In this document: one piece after another, positions 24,863 through 33,977 of the stretch
How positions within the stretch are numbered: position 1 is the stretch's first letter
Layout: each line of letters opens with the position of its first letter
NCBI RefSeq assembly: GCF_963662805.1
Contig: NZ_OY759868.1
Location: forward strand, 231,234-295,233
Reading direction: 5' to 3'
Length of the DNA: 64,000 bases
Source of the DNA: an uncultured Cohaesibacter sp.
Lineage (GTDB): Bacteria > Pseudomonadota > Alphaproteobacteria > Rhizobiales > Cohaesibacteraceae
The notes under the pieces: model-generated
The model's input: the letters and a program-made list of their open reading frames with translations, nothing else
Database searches by the model: none
Told to the model about the DNA's origin: nothing
Made by a program: the position numbers and the translations under genes

Positions 24863-25918
24863 ATGCAGTTTGCCAGCGACAACTGGGCCGGTGCATCCGA
24901 GCCAGTGATGGAAGCGCTTTTAAGACACAATGGCGGCTTTGTCCCGGCCTATGGCTCGGGCGACCTGTGCGAGGCCATAGAAAAGCGTTTTCAGGATATC
25001 TTCGAAACGGAGTGCGCGGCCTTCGTTGTTGCCACAGGCACCGCAGCAAACGCGCTGGGACTGTCAACAGCCACAGGTCCCGGCGGCACGGTCTTCTGCC
25101 ACAAAGAAGCCCACATCCGCGTTGATGAATGCGGCGCGCCGGAGTTTCTCTCCTCGGGGGCCCGCATGTGGGGCCTTGACGGGAATCTGGGCAAGATCAC
25201 ACCGGATGCGATCCTCAGGGGTCTTAAAGAGGTGCCCCACGGGGTCGTGCATCACGGCCAGCCGAGCGCCATTTCCCTGTCACAGGCGACCGAATATGGC
25301 ACGGCCTACAGTGTCTCCGAGATCGCAGATCTGGCATCCTGCGCCCACGCCAATCACCTCAAGGTGCATATGGACGGTGCCCGTTTCGCCAACGCTATGC
25401 TGGCCATCGATGCTACACCGGCGGAAATGACATGGAAGGCTGGCGTCGACATCCTGTCCTTTGGCGCAACGAAAAACGGCGCATGGTGTGCCGAGGCAGT
25501 TGTCTTCTTCAATCCCGCCGATGCCAGCGACTTCATCTATCGGCGCAAACGGGCCGGTCACCTGTTCTCGAAAATGCGCTTTGTTGCTGCCCAGTTCGAA
25601 GGTTACTTCGAAAAGGACCACTGGCTCGACAATGCCCGCCACTCGAACAAGATGGCGTCGCGGCTGGTCGCAGGGCTTGAAGCAAGCCCCATAGCCCGCC
25701 CGGCATGGCCGAGCCAGTCGAACGAGGTCTTTGCCATCATCAAGAAGACCAGTGCCGAGAAGGCCAAGCACAAGGGCGCCATCTTCCATGACTGGCCGTC
25801 CACTGGGCTGGCTCCAGAGGATCGCCCCGCCGATGACGAGGAGCTATTCCGGTTGGTCTGCTCTTTCGCGACCCGGCCCCAAGATGTTGACGCCTTCCTT
25901 CAGGCCATCAACGACTAG
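24863..25918 (+). CDS. ltaE: Low-specificity L-threonine aldolase (PLP-dependent)
   Basis: 351 residues of the beta-eliminating lyase/threonine aldolase fold. It starts FASDNWAGASEPVMEAL, the usual N-terminal substrate region. VHMDGARFANA carries the Asp that pairs with the cofactor pyridine nitrogen, and LSFGATKNGAWCAEAV carries the PLP-binding lysine. The enzyme cleaves L-threonine or L-allo-threonine to glycine and acetaldehyde. It stands alone downstream of the buf genes and ends at a clear terminator. Confidence 0.88.
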   Translation: MQFASDNWAGASEPVMEALLRHNGGFVPAYGSGDLCEAIEKRFQDIFETECAAFVVATGTAANALGLSTATGPGGTVFCHKEAHIRVDECGAPEFLSSGARMWGLDGNLGKITPDAILRGLKEVPHGVVHHGQPSAISLSQATEYGTAYSVSEIADLASCAHANHLKVHMDGARFANAMLAIDATPAEMTWKAGVDILSFGATKNGAWCAEAVVFFNPADASDFIYRRKRAGHLFSKMRFVAAQFEGYFEKDHWLDNARHSNKMASRLVAGLEASPIARPAWPSQSNEVFAIIKKTSAEKAKHKGAIFHDWPSTGLAPEDRPADDEELFRLVCSFATRPQDVDAFLQAIND

Positions 25919-25945
25919 CATTCAGACACCACCCCTTAAACGCCA

Positions 25946-25980
25946 AAAGGGCACCCCGCCATCACAGCCTGGTGCCCTTT
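25946..25980 (+). terminator. Rho-independent terminator after threonine aldolase
   Basis: Perfect 10-bp arms AAAGGGCACC and GGTGCCCTTT, 28 bp after the stop codon. Confidence 0.7.
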
Positions 25981-26161
25981 CGGTGAGAGATGACAAGCGG
26001 GATACGGCCCGATTGCCATAGGTCTTGGTCTTTTCCGTGCCGATATGGCGACGGATCAGACATCTGGGGTTGGGGAGAAGGCGGCCTATTTACGGGCATG
26101 GACCGCCAATGTGAACGCGGGGGCACCACCTGAGGGACTGGTCGAGCCCTCGCGCCATTTT

Positions 26162-26182
26162 GGGACCTCGCAAGCGAGGCCC
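26162..26182 (-). terminator. Hairpin after the Hsp20 gene
   Basis: GGGCCTCGC and GCGAGGTCCC arms with a two-base loop on the minus strand, 11 bp after the Hsp20 stop, followed by AAAA rather than Ts. Confidence 0.35.
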
Positions 26183-26192
26183 AAAGGCAGCC

Positions 26193-26660
26193 TTAGTGGG
26201 TGGAGCCTTCGATCACGGTCGGATCAACGCCACTTTCATGACCTTTGATCTCGATTTGACGTGGTTTTTTGGCTTCAGGAATTTCGCGCACAAGATTGAT
26301 GTGGAGCAGACCATGCTCCAGATTGGCGCCTTCCACCTGCATGTAATCGGCCAGCTGGAACTGACGTTCAAAGGCACGAGCGGCGATGCCGCGATGCAGG
26401 AATTCCCGGCTTTCCTTGTCTTGATCGGCTTTCTCGCCAACAACTGTGAGGGTGTTTTCCTTCACTTCGATCTTGAGATCAGCTTCGGTAAAGCCGGCGA
26501 CAGCCATCGAGATGCGATAGGTGTTTTCTGCAAGACGTTCAATGTTGTAAGGCGGATAGCTCGGAGCGCCTTCCGGGTTGGACACGGTGTCCAGCATGGA
26601 GAAAAGCTTGTCAAAGCCGACGGTAGAGCGATAGAGCGGGGAAAGATCATAATGACGCAT
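26193..26660 (-). CDS. Small heat-shock protein, Hsp20/IbpA family
   Basis: 155 residues from the ATG at 26660, with GGAGGA upstream. The alpha-crystallin domain (~35-130) shows PPYNIERLAENTYRISMAVAGF, LTVVGEK, FLHRGIAARAFERQFQL and the LEHGLLHINLVREIP end. The N-terminal region (YDLSPLYRSTVGFDKLF) is that of the IbpA class. It acts as an ATP-independent holdase on unfolding proteins. The 5' leader has a TCCT that could pair with the Shine-Dalgarno. Confidence 0.93.
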   Translation of the reverse strand: MRHYDLSPLYRSTVGFDKLFSMLDTVSNPEGAPSYPPYNIERLAENTYRISMAVAGFTEADLKIEVKENTLTVVGEKADQDKESREFLHRGIAARAFERQFQLADYMQVEGANLEHGLLHINLVREIPEAKKPRQIEIKGHESGVDPTVIEGSTH

Positions 26661-26992
26661 AGAAAAGTCCTCCTTTGAGCGACAGGATTGCGACTTGATA
26701 TGGACCCATTCTCCCTGTAACAGGCGAGAACGGCGTGAAACCGGAGCCACATTGGCCTCCGATATCCAAGATATGGAAACCGCTGATTTTGATTTCAAGT
26801 CCTCCCGGAAGCAAAAATTTCAACCAACGAAAAACATAATAAAACATGGCGATTTGGGGGCGCCGCCTCATCATTGCCATCATGATAAACCCTGAATGAA
26901 TGGAGCTTTCGGATTGGGTTCAGCATCACTGTCGTAGCCTGAAGTCGGGACGAAGAGAGTGAAACATCAAACCAAGTGTGAAAGGCAAACTC
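26661..26992. other. Divergent intergenic region
   Basis: Promoter region for Hsp20 (minus) and for the small secreted protein (plus). No gene is supported. Confidence 0.35.
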
Positions 26993-27445
26993 ATGAAAAC
27001 AACAATCTTTGCAATCCCACTGCTGATCGCAGCAACGCTTGCTACGCCCGTTTTGGCAGAAGGACGACACTCAAATCCGCAGTATGCAGCATCCGAGCAG
27101 AATCGGGGCGCCCACAAGATCATCAAGAAGAAAACATTCTTCAATCAGCGCCGTCTCAAAATAGGCGAGATGAAGCGCATGCTGATCCAACGCGGCTACT
27201 CCCATATCAGCGACCTGCAATATACCGGCCGCTTTTACACGGCAAAAGCCCGAAGCAGCCGGGGTCAGTTTGTGATGCTGACAATGGACCCACGCAACGG
27301 CATCATCCTCAATCGCACCCTTGTCCACAAGATGCGCCCGGCCTATGAAAATGACCAGCATCACCTCAAACAGGCAAGACCCTCACAGGAGAGGAATCTC
27401 GGTTCGGACCAGCAAAAGAACCGATCTCCCTTCTGGCGCAACTGA
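26993..27445 (+). CDS. Small secreted protein with PepSY-like region
   Basis: 150 residues from the ATG at 26993. A signal peptide covers about residues 1-22 (IPLLIAATLATPVLA). Residues ~50-105 resemble a PepSY-type fold: IGEMKRMLIQRGYSHI, then GRFYTAKARSSRGQFVMLTMD and GIILNRTLV. The C-terminus is basic and polar. Likely periplasmic; no function can be assigned. It stands alone between Hsp20 and the hydrolase. Confidence 0.65.
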   Translation: MKTTIFAIPLLIAATLATPVLAEGRHSNPQYAASEQNRGAHKIIKKKTFFNQRRLKIGEMKRMLIQRGYSHISDLQYTGRFYTAKARSSRGQFVMLTMDPRNGIILNRTLVHKMRPAYENDQHHLKQARPSQERNLGSDQQKNRSPFWRN

Positions 27446-27629
27446 TCAGCCTCAGCATCCTTTCACGAAGGCCGCCTCTCGATATGGGGCGGCTTTCGTG
27501 CGTCCACTCCACAGTGGTACGAAACCGAGGGACACAAAACGGGATAACCCGAAAAAGGCAACTTTTCCCCCTCCCATGTCAGCATCTTTTGGGTAAACTG
27601 TGCCGGAATCCAGGCTGTCGGGGGAGCCG

Positions 27630-28628
27630 ATGTATCTGAGAAATATCGACAAATATCCAGACCTTGCCGACGGGCGCATTGAAAAGATGACCTGTTGGGA
27701 CAAGCGCGTGGTCCGCACCGCCGTCTGGCCATCGCTAGATCCGCACCCCAAGGGCACAGTCTGTCTGCTGCAGGGTCGCGCGGAATTTGTCGAAAAATAC
27801 TATGAAGTCATCCGCGATCTCAGAAAACGCGGCTTCGCCGTTGCAACGATGGATTGGCGCGGACAGGGTGCCTCCGAGCGTTTGCTTGATGATCCGCTGA
27901 AGGGCCACGTGAGACGCTTCTCGGACTATGGCCGCGACTTGCACCAGTTTCTCCACGAAAAGGTCCTGCCCGACTTCCCGCCCCCGCACTTTGCACTCAG
28001 TCACTCGATGGGTGGTCTGGTGCTGCTCGAGCAACTGCCCAAACTCAGAGCCGTTTTTGAAAGAGCGGTGCTCTGTGCTCCGCTGATCGAGATCGCCCCG
28101 GAACAGAGACGTTTTCTCGGCATGCGCCTGCGGCAGTCCACCATTCGCAAGATCTCTGCGTTTCTGAGGTTTCTGAATCGAGGCAAGCGCTACATGCTGA
28201 GCGTATCCAGAACTCCGTTCGATCGCCTCGGCTTTGACGCCAACCTTCTGACGTCTGACGGCCCGACTTATGATCGCAACCGGCAATATCTTATAGATTT
28301 CCCCGAACTTGCCGTCGCAGGCCCGACCGTGCGCTGGGTACATGAATCCTGCAAGGCCATGGATCGTCTGCAATCAAGCGAAATGCAGTCATCAATCTAC
28401 ACGCCAACGCTGATCATTGGCGCCAGTCAGGATCGCATTGCGAGCACCAAATCGGCCGAATATTTCGCCTCGACCGCACGCGCCGTCCATGCCGTTCCGA
28501 TTCCCGGTGCCCGTCATGAATTGATGATGGAACGCAAGATCCTGCGCGAGGAATTCTGGGCGGCTTTTGATGCCTTCATTCCCGGTCAGAATACCCTGAC
28601 CAACGAAAGCATCTATATGCCGCGCTGA
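27630..28628 (+). CDS. Alpha/beta hydrolase, lysophospholipase (PldB-like)
   Basis: 332 residues from the ATG at 27630. Oxyanion region LLQGRAEFVEKYYEV; MDWRGQGASER is typical of monoacylglycerol lipase/lysophospholipase enzymes. The nucleophile elbow is SHSMGG. Acid and base residues lie in LIIGASQDRIAS and IPGARHELMMER. It probably hydrolyses lysophospholipids or monoacylglycerols. Monocistronic as far as can be seen. Confidence 0.85.
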   Translation: MYLRNIDKYPDLADGRIEKMTCWDKRVVRTAVWPSLDPHPKGTVCLLQGRAEFVEKYYEVIRDLRKRGFAVATMDWRGQGASERLLDDPLKGHVRRFSDYGRDLHQFLHEKVLPDFPPPHFALSHSMGGLVLLEQLPKLRAVFERAVLCAPLIEIAPEQRRFLGMRLRQSTIRKISAFLRFLNRGKRYMLSVSRTPFDRLGFDANLLTSDGPTYDRNRQYLIDFPELAVAGPTVRWVHESCKAMDRLQSSEMQSSIYTPTLIIGASQDRIASTKSAEYFASTARAVHAVPIPGARHELMMERKILREEFWAAFDAFIPGQNTLTNESIYMPR

Positions 28629-28659
28629 CGGCGGCCAGGATCCAGAAAAAGTGTGAATT

Positions 28660-29472
28660 TCAGACGGCAGCTTTAGACAGATAGGCAAGCGCCTGTTGAT
28701 GGACCTCGGCGCTGCCTGCAGCAATGACTTGCCCACCGTCAAGCGGCGAGCCACCCCGCCAGTTGGTCACGATGCCACCAGCCCCCTCGATCACCGGCAC
28801 GAGAGGCGCAATGTCGACAGGCTTGAGGGCAGACTCCACCACGAGATCCACCATCCCCATCGCCACCATGCAATAGGCATAGCAATCAACCCCATACCGT
28901 GCGAGGCGCACGGAGCGCTCGACATTGAGATAGGCTGGCAGTTCGGCTGCGTTGAACATGGCTGGTGTTGTGGTGAAAAGCGTCGCCTCGGACAGGTCGG
29001 CACAGGCCCGCACCTTGAGCACCCGATCACCACCCGGACCTGAGAAAAAGCTGGACGATCCATCGCCCACAAACCGTTCTCCGGTGAAAGGCTGGCTCAT
29101 CATGCCGAGTTTCGTTCCATCCTCATGGAAATAGCCGATCAGAGTGCCCCACGTCGGCAAGCCGGCGATGAAAGCGCGGGTGCCATCGACAGGATCGAGA
29201 ATCCAGCGCCCGCTCGCATCCAACTGCTCAGATTCAAATTCTTCGCCCAGAATACCGTGATCAGGAAAGCGCTCATGAATGCGCTTGCGCATCTGCAACT
29301 CTGCCTGACGATCAGCATCGGTCACCGGATCGAACCCGGACACCTCCTTGTTGTCCACCTTCATCTCAGAGCGGAACAACGGCATGACCACATCCCGGGC
29401 CACGTCAGCGAGCGAATGGAGAAAGGCGACATCTGGATGAAGGGCGGACGGGGAAGAAGAAACAGATGGCAC
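28660..29472 (-). CDS. hisN: Histidinol-phosphatase, inositol monophosphatase family (HisN)
   Basis: 270 residues from a GTG at 29472 with GGAG upstream; a longer start at 29502 is possible. The metal and phosphate sites of the IMPase fold are present: DPVTDADRQAE, ILGEEFESEQ, WILDPVDGTRAFIAGLPTWGTLIG and the late VDIAPLVPVIEGAGG. The short DGTRAFI motif is typical of HisN-type enzymes, which make histidinol from histidinol phosphate, but other sugar-phosphate substrates cannot be excluded. Confidence 0.85.
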   Translation of the reverse strand: MPSVSSSPSALHPDVAFLHSLADVARDVVMPLFRSEMKVDNKEVSGFDPVTDADRQAELQMRKRIHERFPDHGILGEEFESEQLDASGRWILDPVDGTRAFIAGLPTWGTLIGYFHEDGTKLGMMSQPFTGERFVGDGSSSFFSGPGGDRVLKVRACADLSEATLFTTTPAMFNAAELPAYLNVERSVRLARYGVDCYAYCMVAMGMVDLVVESALKPVDIAPLVPVIEGAGGIVTNWRGGSPLDGGQVIAAGSAEVHQQALAYLSKAAV

Positions 29473-29603
29473 GAGGTCAGCTCCGCGGCAAAGATAGGGC
29501 ACATGCGCGATCAGGGGATGCGCGTTCCCCTGTTTCTATCGCCTCAGTCCCGTCACCGCAATCACCAGCTTCAAAGACATGCACCATTTTGGCAAACGTC
29601 AGC

Positions 29604-30788
29604 CTATCGGCCCGACCATGAGAAATCATCAACCCGCAGGCGAGGCACGCGATCCGTCGTCTGAAGAGACTGGGACCCGGCGGTGGCAACCGCACTATTG
29701 ACCGCAACGACATCCGGGTTGACGAGCGTGTCAGCATCCAGCGGCGGCTTGCGGAGCACGAAAATGTCCCGTTGCGCACCGCGTCCTTCCTTCAAGGCCG
29801 TCTCGTCTGCAGAGGCCAGATTGTCAGGCAACACATCTTCGGCCACGGACTGGGACAGGGCCCGGACCACAAGCTTTTCGACAAAGAAGGCCAGCTTGCG
29901 ACGTCCGGCTTTGTTGAACCGGATGGCATTCTTTTGGCGCAGACGCATTTCCTGACCGGCAAGGTCGGGGCCGCGGAATGTGAAGTTGCCCTCTTCGTTC
30001 GAGAAAGCCTGCCAGATGTCGATGAAGGTCTCCCCGCGCTCGGTCAGTCGGCTTGAAACAAAATCGTTGAGATACAAAAGGTCCGAGCTCAAAGCCTTGT
30101 TGCCGACAGGAGGCAGTCCGACCCAGAAGATCGGCTTGTCATGTTCGGCAAACGCCAGCCGCAGGCGATCAATCTCCCGCTCATAGGAGCGCAACCAGCC
30201 TTCCGACTTGAAGTCATAGGGAGGAAAGACGACATCGCCCTCGGCATTGCGCACTTCACGGGTCGCCACCCGGTCTCCGAGACCAACCATGACGACGGCA
30301 AACGTGTAGGGCGACTTTTCGTAGACAGCTTCGGGATCGTTGAGCGGGTTGCGCGACGCACGATAGATCAGCCCGCTGTTGGCAACCGAATGCACATCGA
30401 CCCGCACGTCCGGCGTCTTGGCAAAGGCGTCTTGCAGACCCCAGGCCAGATCCATGGAAAACTCGTCCCCGAACACGGCAATGACGGCCGCATCGGGATC
30501 CTTCTTCACGGTCTCGATGACCGGAGCACTTGGAGCTGTATCGCGCGAAGCCTTGGAAGGATCGCTGTTCTTGGTCGTGGTCTTCGACTTGTCGCTGCTG
30601 CGGCGCTTGAAAAGACGCTCAAAGAAGGACAATGCCACTTGAACGCGTCCATCATCGGGCTTGGTCTGAACGGAGGGCGCGGCATTCGCTGATGACAGGT
30701 CCAAAGCCGGGGCTGCCGTTGCCACGGATGGAACAAGGCTCGCAGAAAGAAACAAGGGCACAACCATGAAGGCTACAAGCGCCTTCAT
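29604..30788 (-). CDS. SGNH/GDSL hydrolase family protein (DUF459)
   Basis: 394 residues from the ATG at 30788, chosen because the signal peptide (ALVAFMVVPLFLSASLVPSVATA) begins there. A Ser/Lys-rich linker follows. The DUF459 domain (~95-300) has IAVFGDEFSMDLAWGL in place of the GDS block, VMVGLGDR, and FWVGLPPVGN. In block I a Glu replaces the usual catalytic Ser, so activity is doubtful. It is secreted or periplasmic and probably acts on the cell envelope. It is next to a murein transglycosylase gene on the same strand. Confidence 0.75.
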   Translation of the reverse strand: MKALVAFMVVPLFLSASLVPSVATAAPALDLSSANAAPSVQTKPDDGRVQVALSFFERLFKRRSSDKSKTTTKNSDPSKASRDTAPSAPVIETVKKDPDAAVIAVFGDEFSMDLAWGLQDAFAKTPDVRVDVHSVANSGLIYRASRNPLNDPEAVYEKSPYTFAVVMVGLGDRVATREVRNAEGDVVFPPYDFKSEGWLRSYEREIDRLRLAFAEHDKPIFWVGLPPVGNKALSSDLLYLNDFVSSRLTERGETFIDIWQAFSNEEGNFTFRGPDLAGQEMRLRQKNAIRFNKAGRRKLAFFVEKLVVRALSQSVAEDVLPDNLASADETALKEGRGAQRDIFVLRKPPLDADTLVNPDVVAVNSAVATAGSQSLQTTDRVPRLRVDDFSWSGR

Positions 30789-30904
30789 GCGAAAACTCGG
30801 TTCTCTTTTGCGACCAAAACCCGTTATCACCCGTTTTCTCCGATCCTTCCGGCTCGACAAGCCCAATCTAACCTTGCTGATCCGACCAAGCAGATCAAGC
30901 CAGC

Positions 30905-32164
30905 TCAGCGACCCGTTTTCAACGCTTCAAGCAACTTGCCGCTGGCAAAACCGTCCGGCACATGGCCATTGCGTTTCTGCCAATTGCGAATTGCTGCCCG
31001 CGACTTCGAGCCAAGTCGGCCATCGATTCCGCCCGTATCATATCCCAGCTTGTTGAGCACTGTCTGTAGTTCTTTGCGTTCCGAACGCTTCAAAACTCTG
31101 TCAGATCTCGGCCACTCGCCCGCAAAACCACCGCCACCGCGAATACGGTCGGCCAGATGCCCGACAGCCAGAGCATAGGAATCGGCGTTGTTGTAGCGCT
31201 TGATCATGGCAAAATTTTTGAGAACCAGAAATGCAGGTCCATTGTATCCGGCTGGCAGGATCAGACGGGCATCATCCGACGGGCGAGGATAGGCCTGCCC
31301 CGCAGCTCGTTTTGCGCCAAGCTCGGCCCACTGCGCAAGGGTCTTTGAATGCTTGCCGTCCGCAAGTTCGAACGGAAAATTCTTGGGCAGCGCAACTTCG
31401 TATCCCCAGGTCTTGCCGGTTTCCCAACCAGCAGACTCCAGCAAATTGGCACTCGAGGCCAGCGCATCATCAACCGAGCGCCAGATATCGCGACGACCAT
31501 CCCCGTCAAAATCGACCGCCTTGGCAAGGTAGGTGGTCGGGATGAACTGGGTGTGCCCCATGGCCCCGGCCCAGGAGCCCTGCATGTCCTTGGGCGCGAC
31601 ATCACCATTCTGGAGGATCTTCAGTGCGGCAAGCAACTGCTCACGACCAAATTTCGCACGGCTCTTGTCCGCATAGGCCAGCGTGGCAAGCGACTGGATG
31701 GTCGGTTTGATCAGCGCGGTGTTCTTGAAAATCGCGCCATAGGCGCTTTCCATGCCCCAAATCGCCAGCAGAACATGTTGATCCACACCAAAACGACTTT
31801 CGAGCCGCTGCAGCAGTTTCGCGTGCTCTTGCTTCATTTTGCGACCATTCTTGATGCGCGTTTCATTGACGGCACTGTCAAGATACGACCAGATTGGCTT
31901 CACAAATTCGGGCTGATTGTTCGCCCGCTTGACGATTGACATGTCAAGCTGCGCCCCGGCAAAGGCTGCATTATAGGTGTTGGCCGTGATCCCTTCCGCC
32001 CGGGCAGCGGGCCAGAAGTCCCTGATCCATTTATCAAATCCCGCTGCGGTCTGGCTCGACGCAGTCATGCTGGACGCGGCCAGAATGACAAGGCCGACCG
32101 ACGAGGTTTTTGCAACCTGATTGATCAAGTGTCTGACAATTCCGAGATTTACCTGCATTGACAT
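30905..32164 (-). CDS. Lytic murein transglycosylase, MltB family with peptidoglycan-binding domain
   Basis: About 419 residues; the start is ATG 32164 or 32158 (AAGGA upstream), and the longer frame to 32227 is unlikely. Signal peptide at the N-terminus. The SLT_2 domain has the catalytic Glu in LAIWGMESAYGA and the QGSWAGAMGHTQFIPTTYL and DFDGDGRRDIW motifs. A C-terminal PG_binding_1 domain has LQTVLNKLGYDTGGIDGRLGSKSRAAIRNWQ. It cleaves the MurNAc-GlcNAc bond with formation of 1,6-anhydro-MurNAc in the periplasm. Confidence 0.92.
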   Translation of the reverse strand: MSMQVNLGIVRHLINQVAKTSSVGLVILAASSMTASSQTAAGFDKWIRDFWPAARAEGITANTYNAAFAGAQLDMSIVKRANNQPEFVKPIWSYLDSAVNETRIKNGRKMKQEHAKLLQRLESRFGVDQHVLLAIWGMESAYGAIFKNTALIKPTIQSLATLAYADKSRAKFGREQLLAALKILQNGDVAPKDMQGSWAGAMGHTQFIPTTYLAKAVDFDGDGRRDIWRSVDDALASSANLLESAGWETGKTWGYEVALPKNFPFELADGKHSKTLAQWAELGAKRAAGQAYPRPSDDARLILPAGYNGPAFLVLKNFAMIKRYNNADSYALAVGHLADRIRGGGGFAGEWPRSDRVLKRSERKELQTVLNKLGYDTGGIDGRLGSKSRAAIRNWQKRNGHVPDGFASGKLLEALKTGR

Positions 32165-32364
32165 GTCCTTCTCGCTCAAAAAATTAGGAAGCACCCGACG
32201 TGAGTCATGCCACAGAAATATGTTCAAGATAGTAAACCGTTTACCAAAAAAACGCGCATTTTTCCTTAGTAAAAAAAAATTGACACTTGGGGGGAACTCT
32301 CCGGAGGTTTAAAACGTTCGTTAGAACGTACGACTTTTAAAAAAGGCCTGGAGTAACTTCAAAT

Positions 32365-33270
32365 ATGGTAAAACCTATTCGTAAAGCCGTCTTTCCTGTG
32401 GCCGGTCTTGGTACGCGATTTCTGCCTGCGACCAAAGCCATGCCCAAAGAAATGTTGACCATTGTGGATCGCCCGGTGATCCAATATGTGGTCGACGAGG
32501 CCAAAGCAGCCGGCGTTGAACATTTCATCTTCGTGACTGGCCGCAACAAAGGCGTTATCGAGGACCATTTCGATATTCAAGTCGAGCTCGAGCATACGCT
32601 TGAACAGCGTGGCAAGCTCGATGTTCTTGGCACATTGCGCCGTGACATGCCCAAGGCTGGCCACACCAGCTTCACCCGCCAGCAGCAGCCAATGGGCCTC
32701 GGTCATGCCGTGCTCTGCGCTCAGGAACTGGTCGGCAACGAACCCTTCGCCCTTCTTCTCCCCGACATGATCATGAAGGCTCCGCGCGGCTGCCTCACCC
32801 AGATGATGGAAGTCTATCATCAGCGCGGCGGCAACGTAGTCGCTCTGGAAGAAGTGCCGAAGAAGGACACCCACAAATATGGTGTCGTCCAGACCGGCGA
32901 GGTGCGCGACGGAAACGACTATGAAATCCTCGGGATGATCGAGAAGCCTGCTCCAGGCACCGCACCGTCCAACCTCATTCTCTCTGGCCGCTACATCCTG
33001 CAGCCGGAGATCTTCAAGTATCTCGCCTCCCAGCCTCCGGGCGCGGGCAACGAGATCCAGCTCACCGACGCCATGATCCAGCTGAACAATGATCAGGATT
33101 TCTCGGGTGTGAGATTCACCGGCCAGACCTTCGACTGTGGCTCAAAATCCGGCTTCCTGATGGCCAACGTTGCCTTCGGTATGGAGCGAGGGGACATCGC
33201 GCCGAACGTGGCCGACACCATTCGCGAAATCATTCAGAACTACGACAATCGCAACGGCATCGACGCCTGA
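32365..33270 (+). CDS. galU: UTP-glucose-1-phosphate uridylyltransferase
   Basis: 301 residues, usual length for GalU. The nucleotide-binding start is AVFPVAGLGTRFLPATKAMPKEML, followed by DRPVIQYVVDEA, LPDMI and FDCGSKSGFL. It makes UDP-glucose for exopolysaccharide, LPS and glycolipid synthesis. Upstream DNA has a TTGACA at 32280-32285 and A-rich tracts. A strong terminator follows. Confidence 0.96.
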   Translation: MVKPIRKAVFPVAGLGTRFLPATKAMPKEMLTIVDRPVIQYVVDEAKAAGVEHFIFVTGRNKGVIEDHFDIQVELEHTLEQRGKLDVLGTLRRDMPKAGHTSFTRQQQPMGLGHAVLCAQELVGNEPFALLLPDMIMKAPRGCLTQMMEVYHQRGGNVVALEEVPKKDTHKYGVVQTGEVRDGNDYEILGMIEKPAPGTAPSNLILSGRYILQPEIFKYLASQPPGAGNEIQLTDAMIQLNNDQDFSGVRFTGQTFDCGSKSGFLMANVAFGMERGDIAPNVADTIREIIQNYDNRNGIDA

Positions 33271-33298
33271 CCTGTGGTCAGCGCTCTGCGCATGCATC

Positions 33299-33331
33299 AA
33301 AAAAGCGGGCCAGACATGGACCCGCTTTTTT
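33299..33331 (+). terminator. Rho-independent terminator after galU
   Basis: Arms AAAAAAGCGGG and CCCGCTTTTTT around an 11-base loop; the flanking A/T tracts make it work in both directions. Confidence 0.85.
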
Positions 33332-33368
33332 GTGTTTCGATTTCCGCGATCCTCAAAAGGATCAGGCA

Positions 33369-33719
33369 TCATTCAACCAAGCTGACGATGTTGCCCGACG
33401 GGTCAATGAGGTGCGCCAGATAGCCACCCCAGAACTGCCGCTCGGGTGGCGCGACAAATGGCACCCCACGGGCTTTGAGATCTTTATAAAGGTCGGGAAG
33501 ATTATCAACCACCAGCGACAGGCCGGTGAAGCGTCCGATCAGGGATGCCTGCGGGCCTCTGGCATCTTCTTCCTCGATGATGACCAGCATCCCCGGCTCG
33601 AACCCCACGGCCCCCTGCTCCGAGCGATCCCATATCATGGGCCACTTCAGGGAATTGGCATAGAAGTCGCGTGCAGCTGCAAGATCTCTGACAAAAATTC
33701 GAAAGGCGGTTACGTGCAT
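33369..33719 (-). CDS. VOC family (glyoxalase-like) protein
   Basis: 116 residues from the ATG at 33719. The two beta-alpha-beta-beta-beta repeats of the vicinal-oxygen-chelate fold are visible: FRIFVRDLAAARDFYANSL, GLSLVVDNLPDLYKDLKARG and YLAHLIDPSGNIVSLVE. VOC proteins bind a metal and act as dioxygenases, lyases, isomerases or antibiotic-binding proteins; the substrate cannot be told. Confidence 0.82.
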   Translation of the reverse strand: MHVTAFRIFVRDLAAARDFYANSLKWPMIWDRSEQGAVGFEPGMLVIIEEEDARGPQASLIGRFTGLSLVVDNLPDLYKDLKARGVPFVAPPERQFWGGYLAHLIDPSGNIVSLVE

Positions 33720-33977
33720 CGACCGTTCCCCATCATTATCCGTTGCAACCTTATTGCACAACTGGACGGATGGGTCCAACCGGCAAATGGATGCAAACAG
33801 CGTTTCCGTGCCGGAGGGTCATTGCACATTGGGTCTTTCCTACAAGCGATCCAGCCAGCCAAAGGGCCAGAGCACCCGCCAAATGCTCAAAGACAGGCTC
33901 CCGAAGGGGCCTGCCCGATATCATTCGTAAGCCGAATTTCCCGTCCAGCTTCAACAGTTTGGCAATCACCTGCCATA

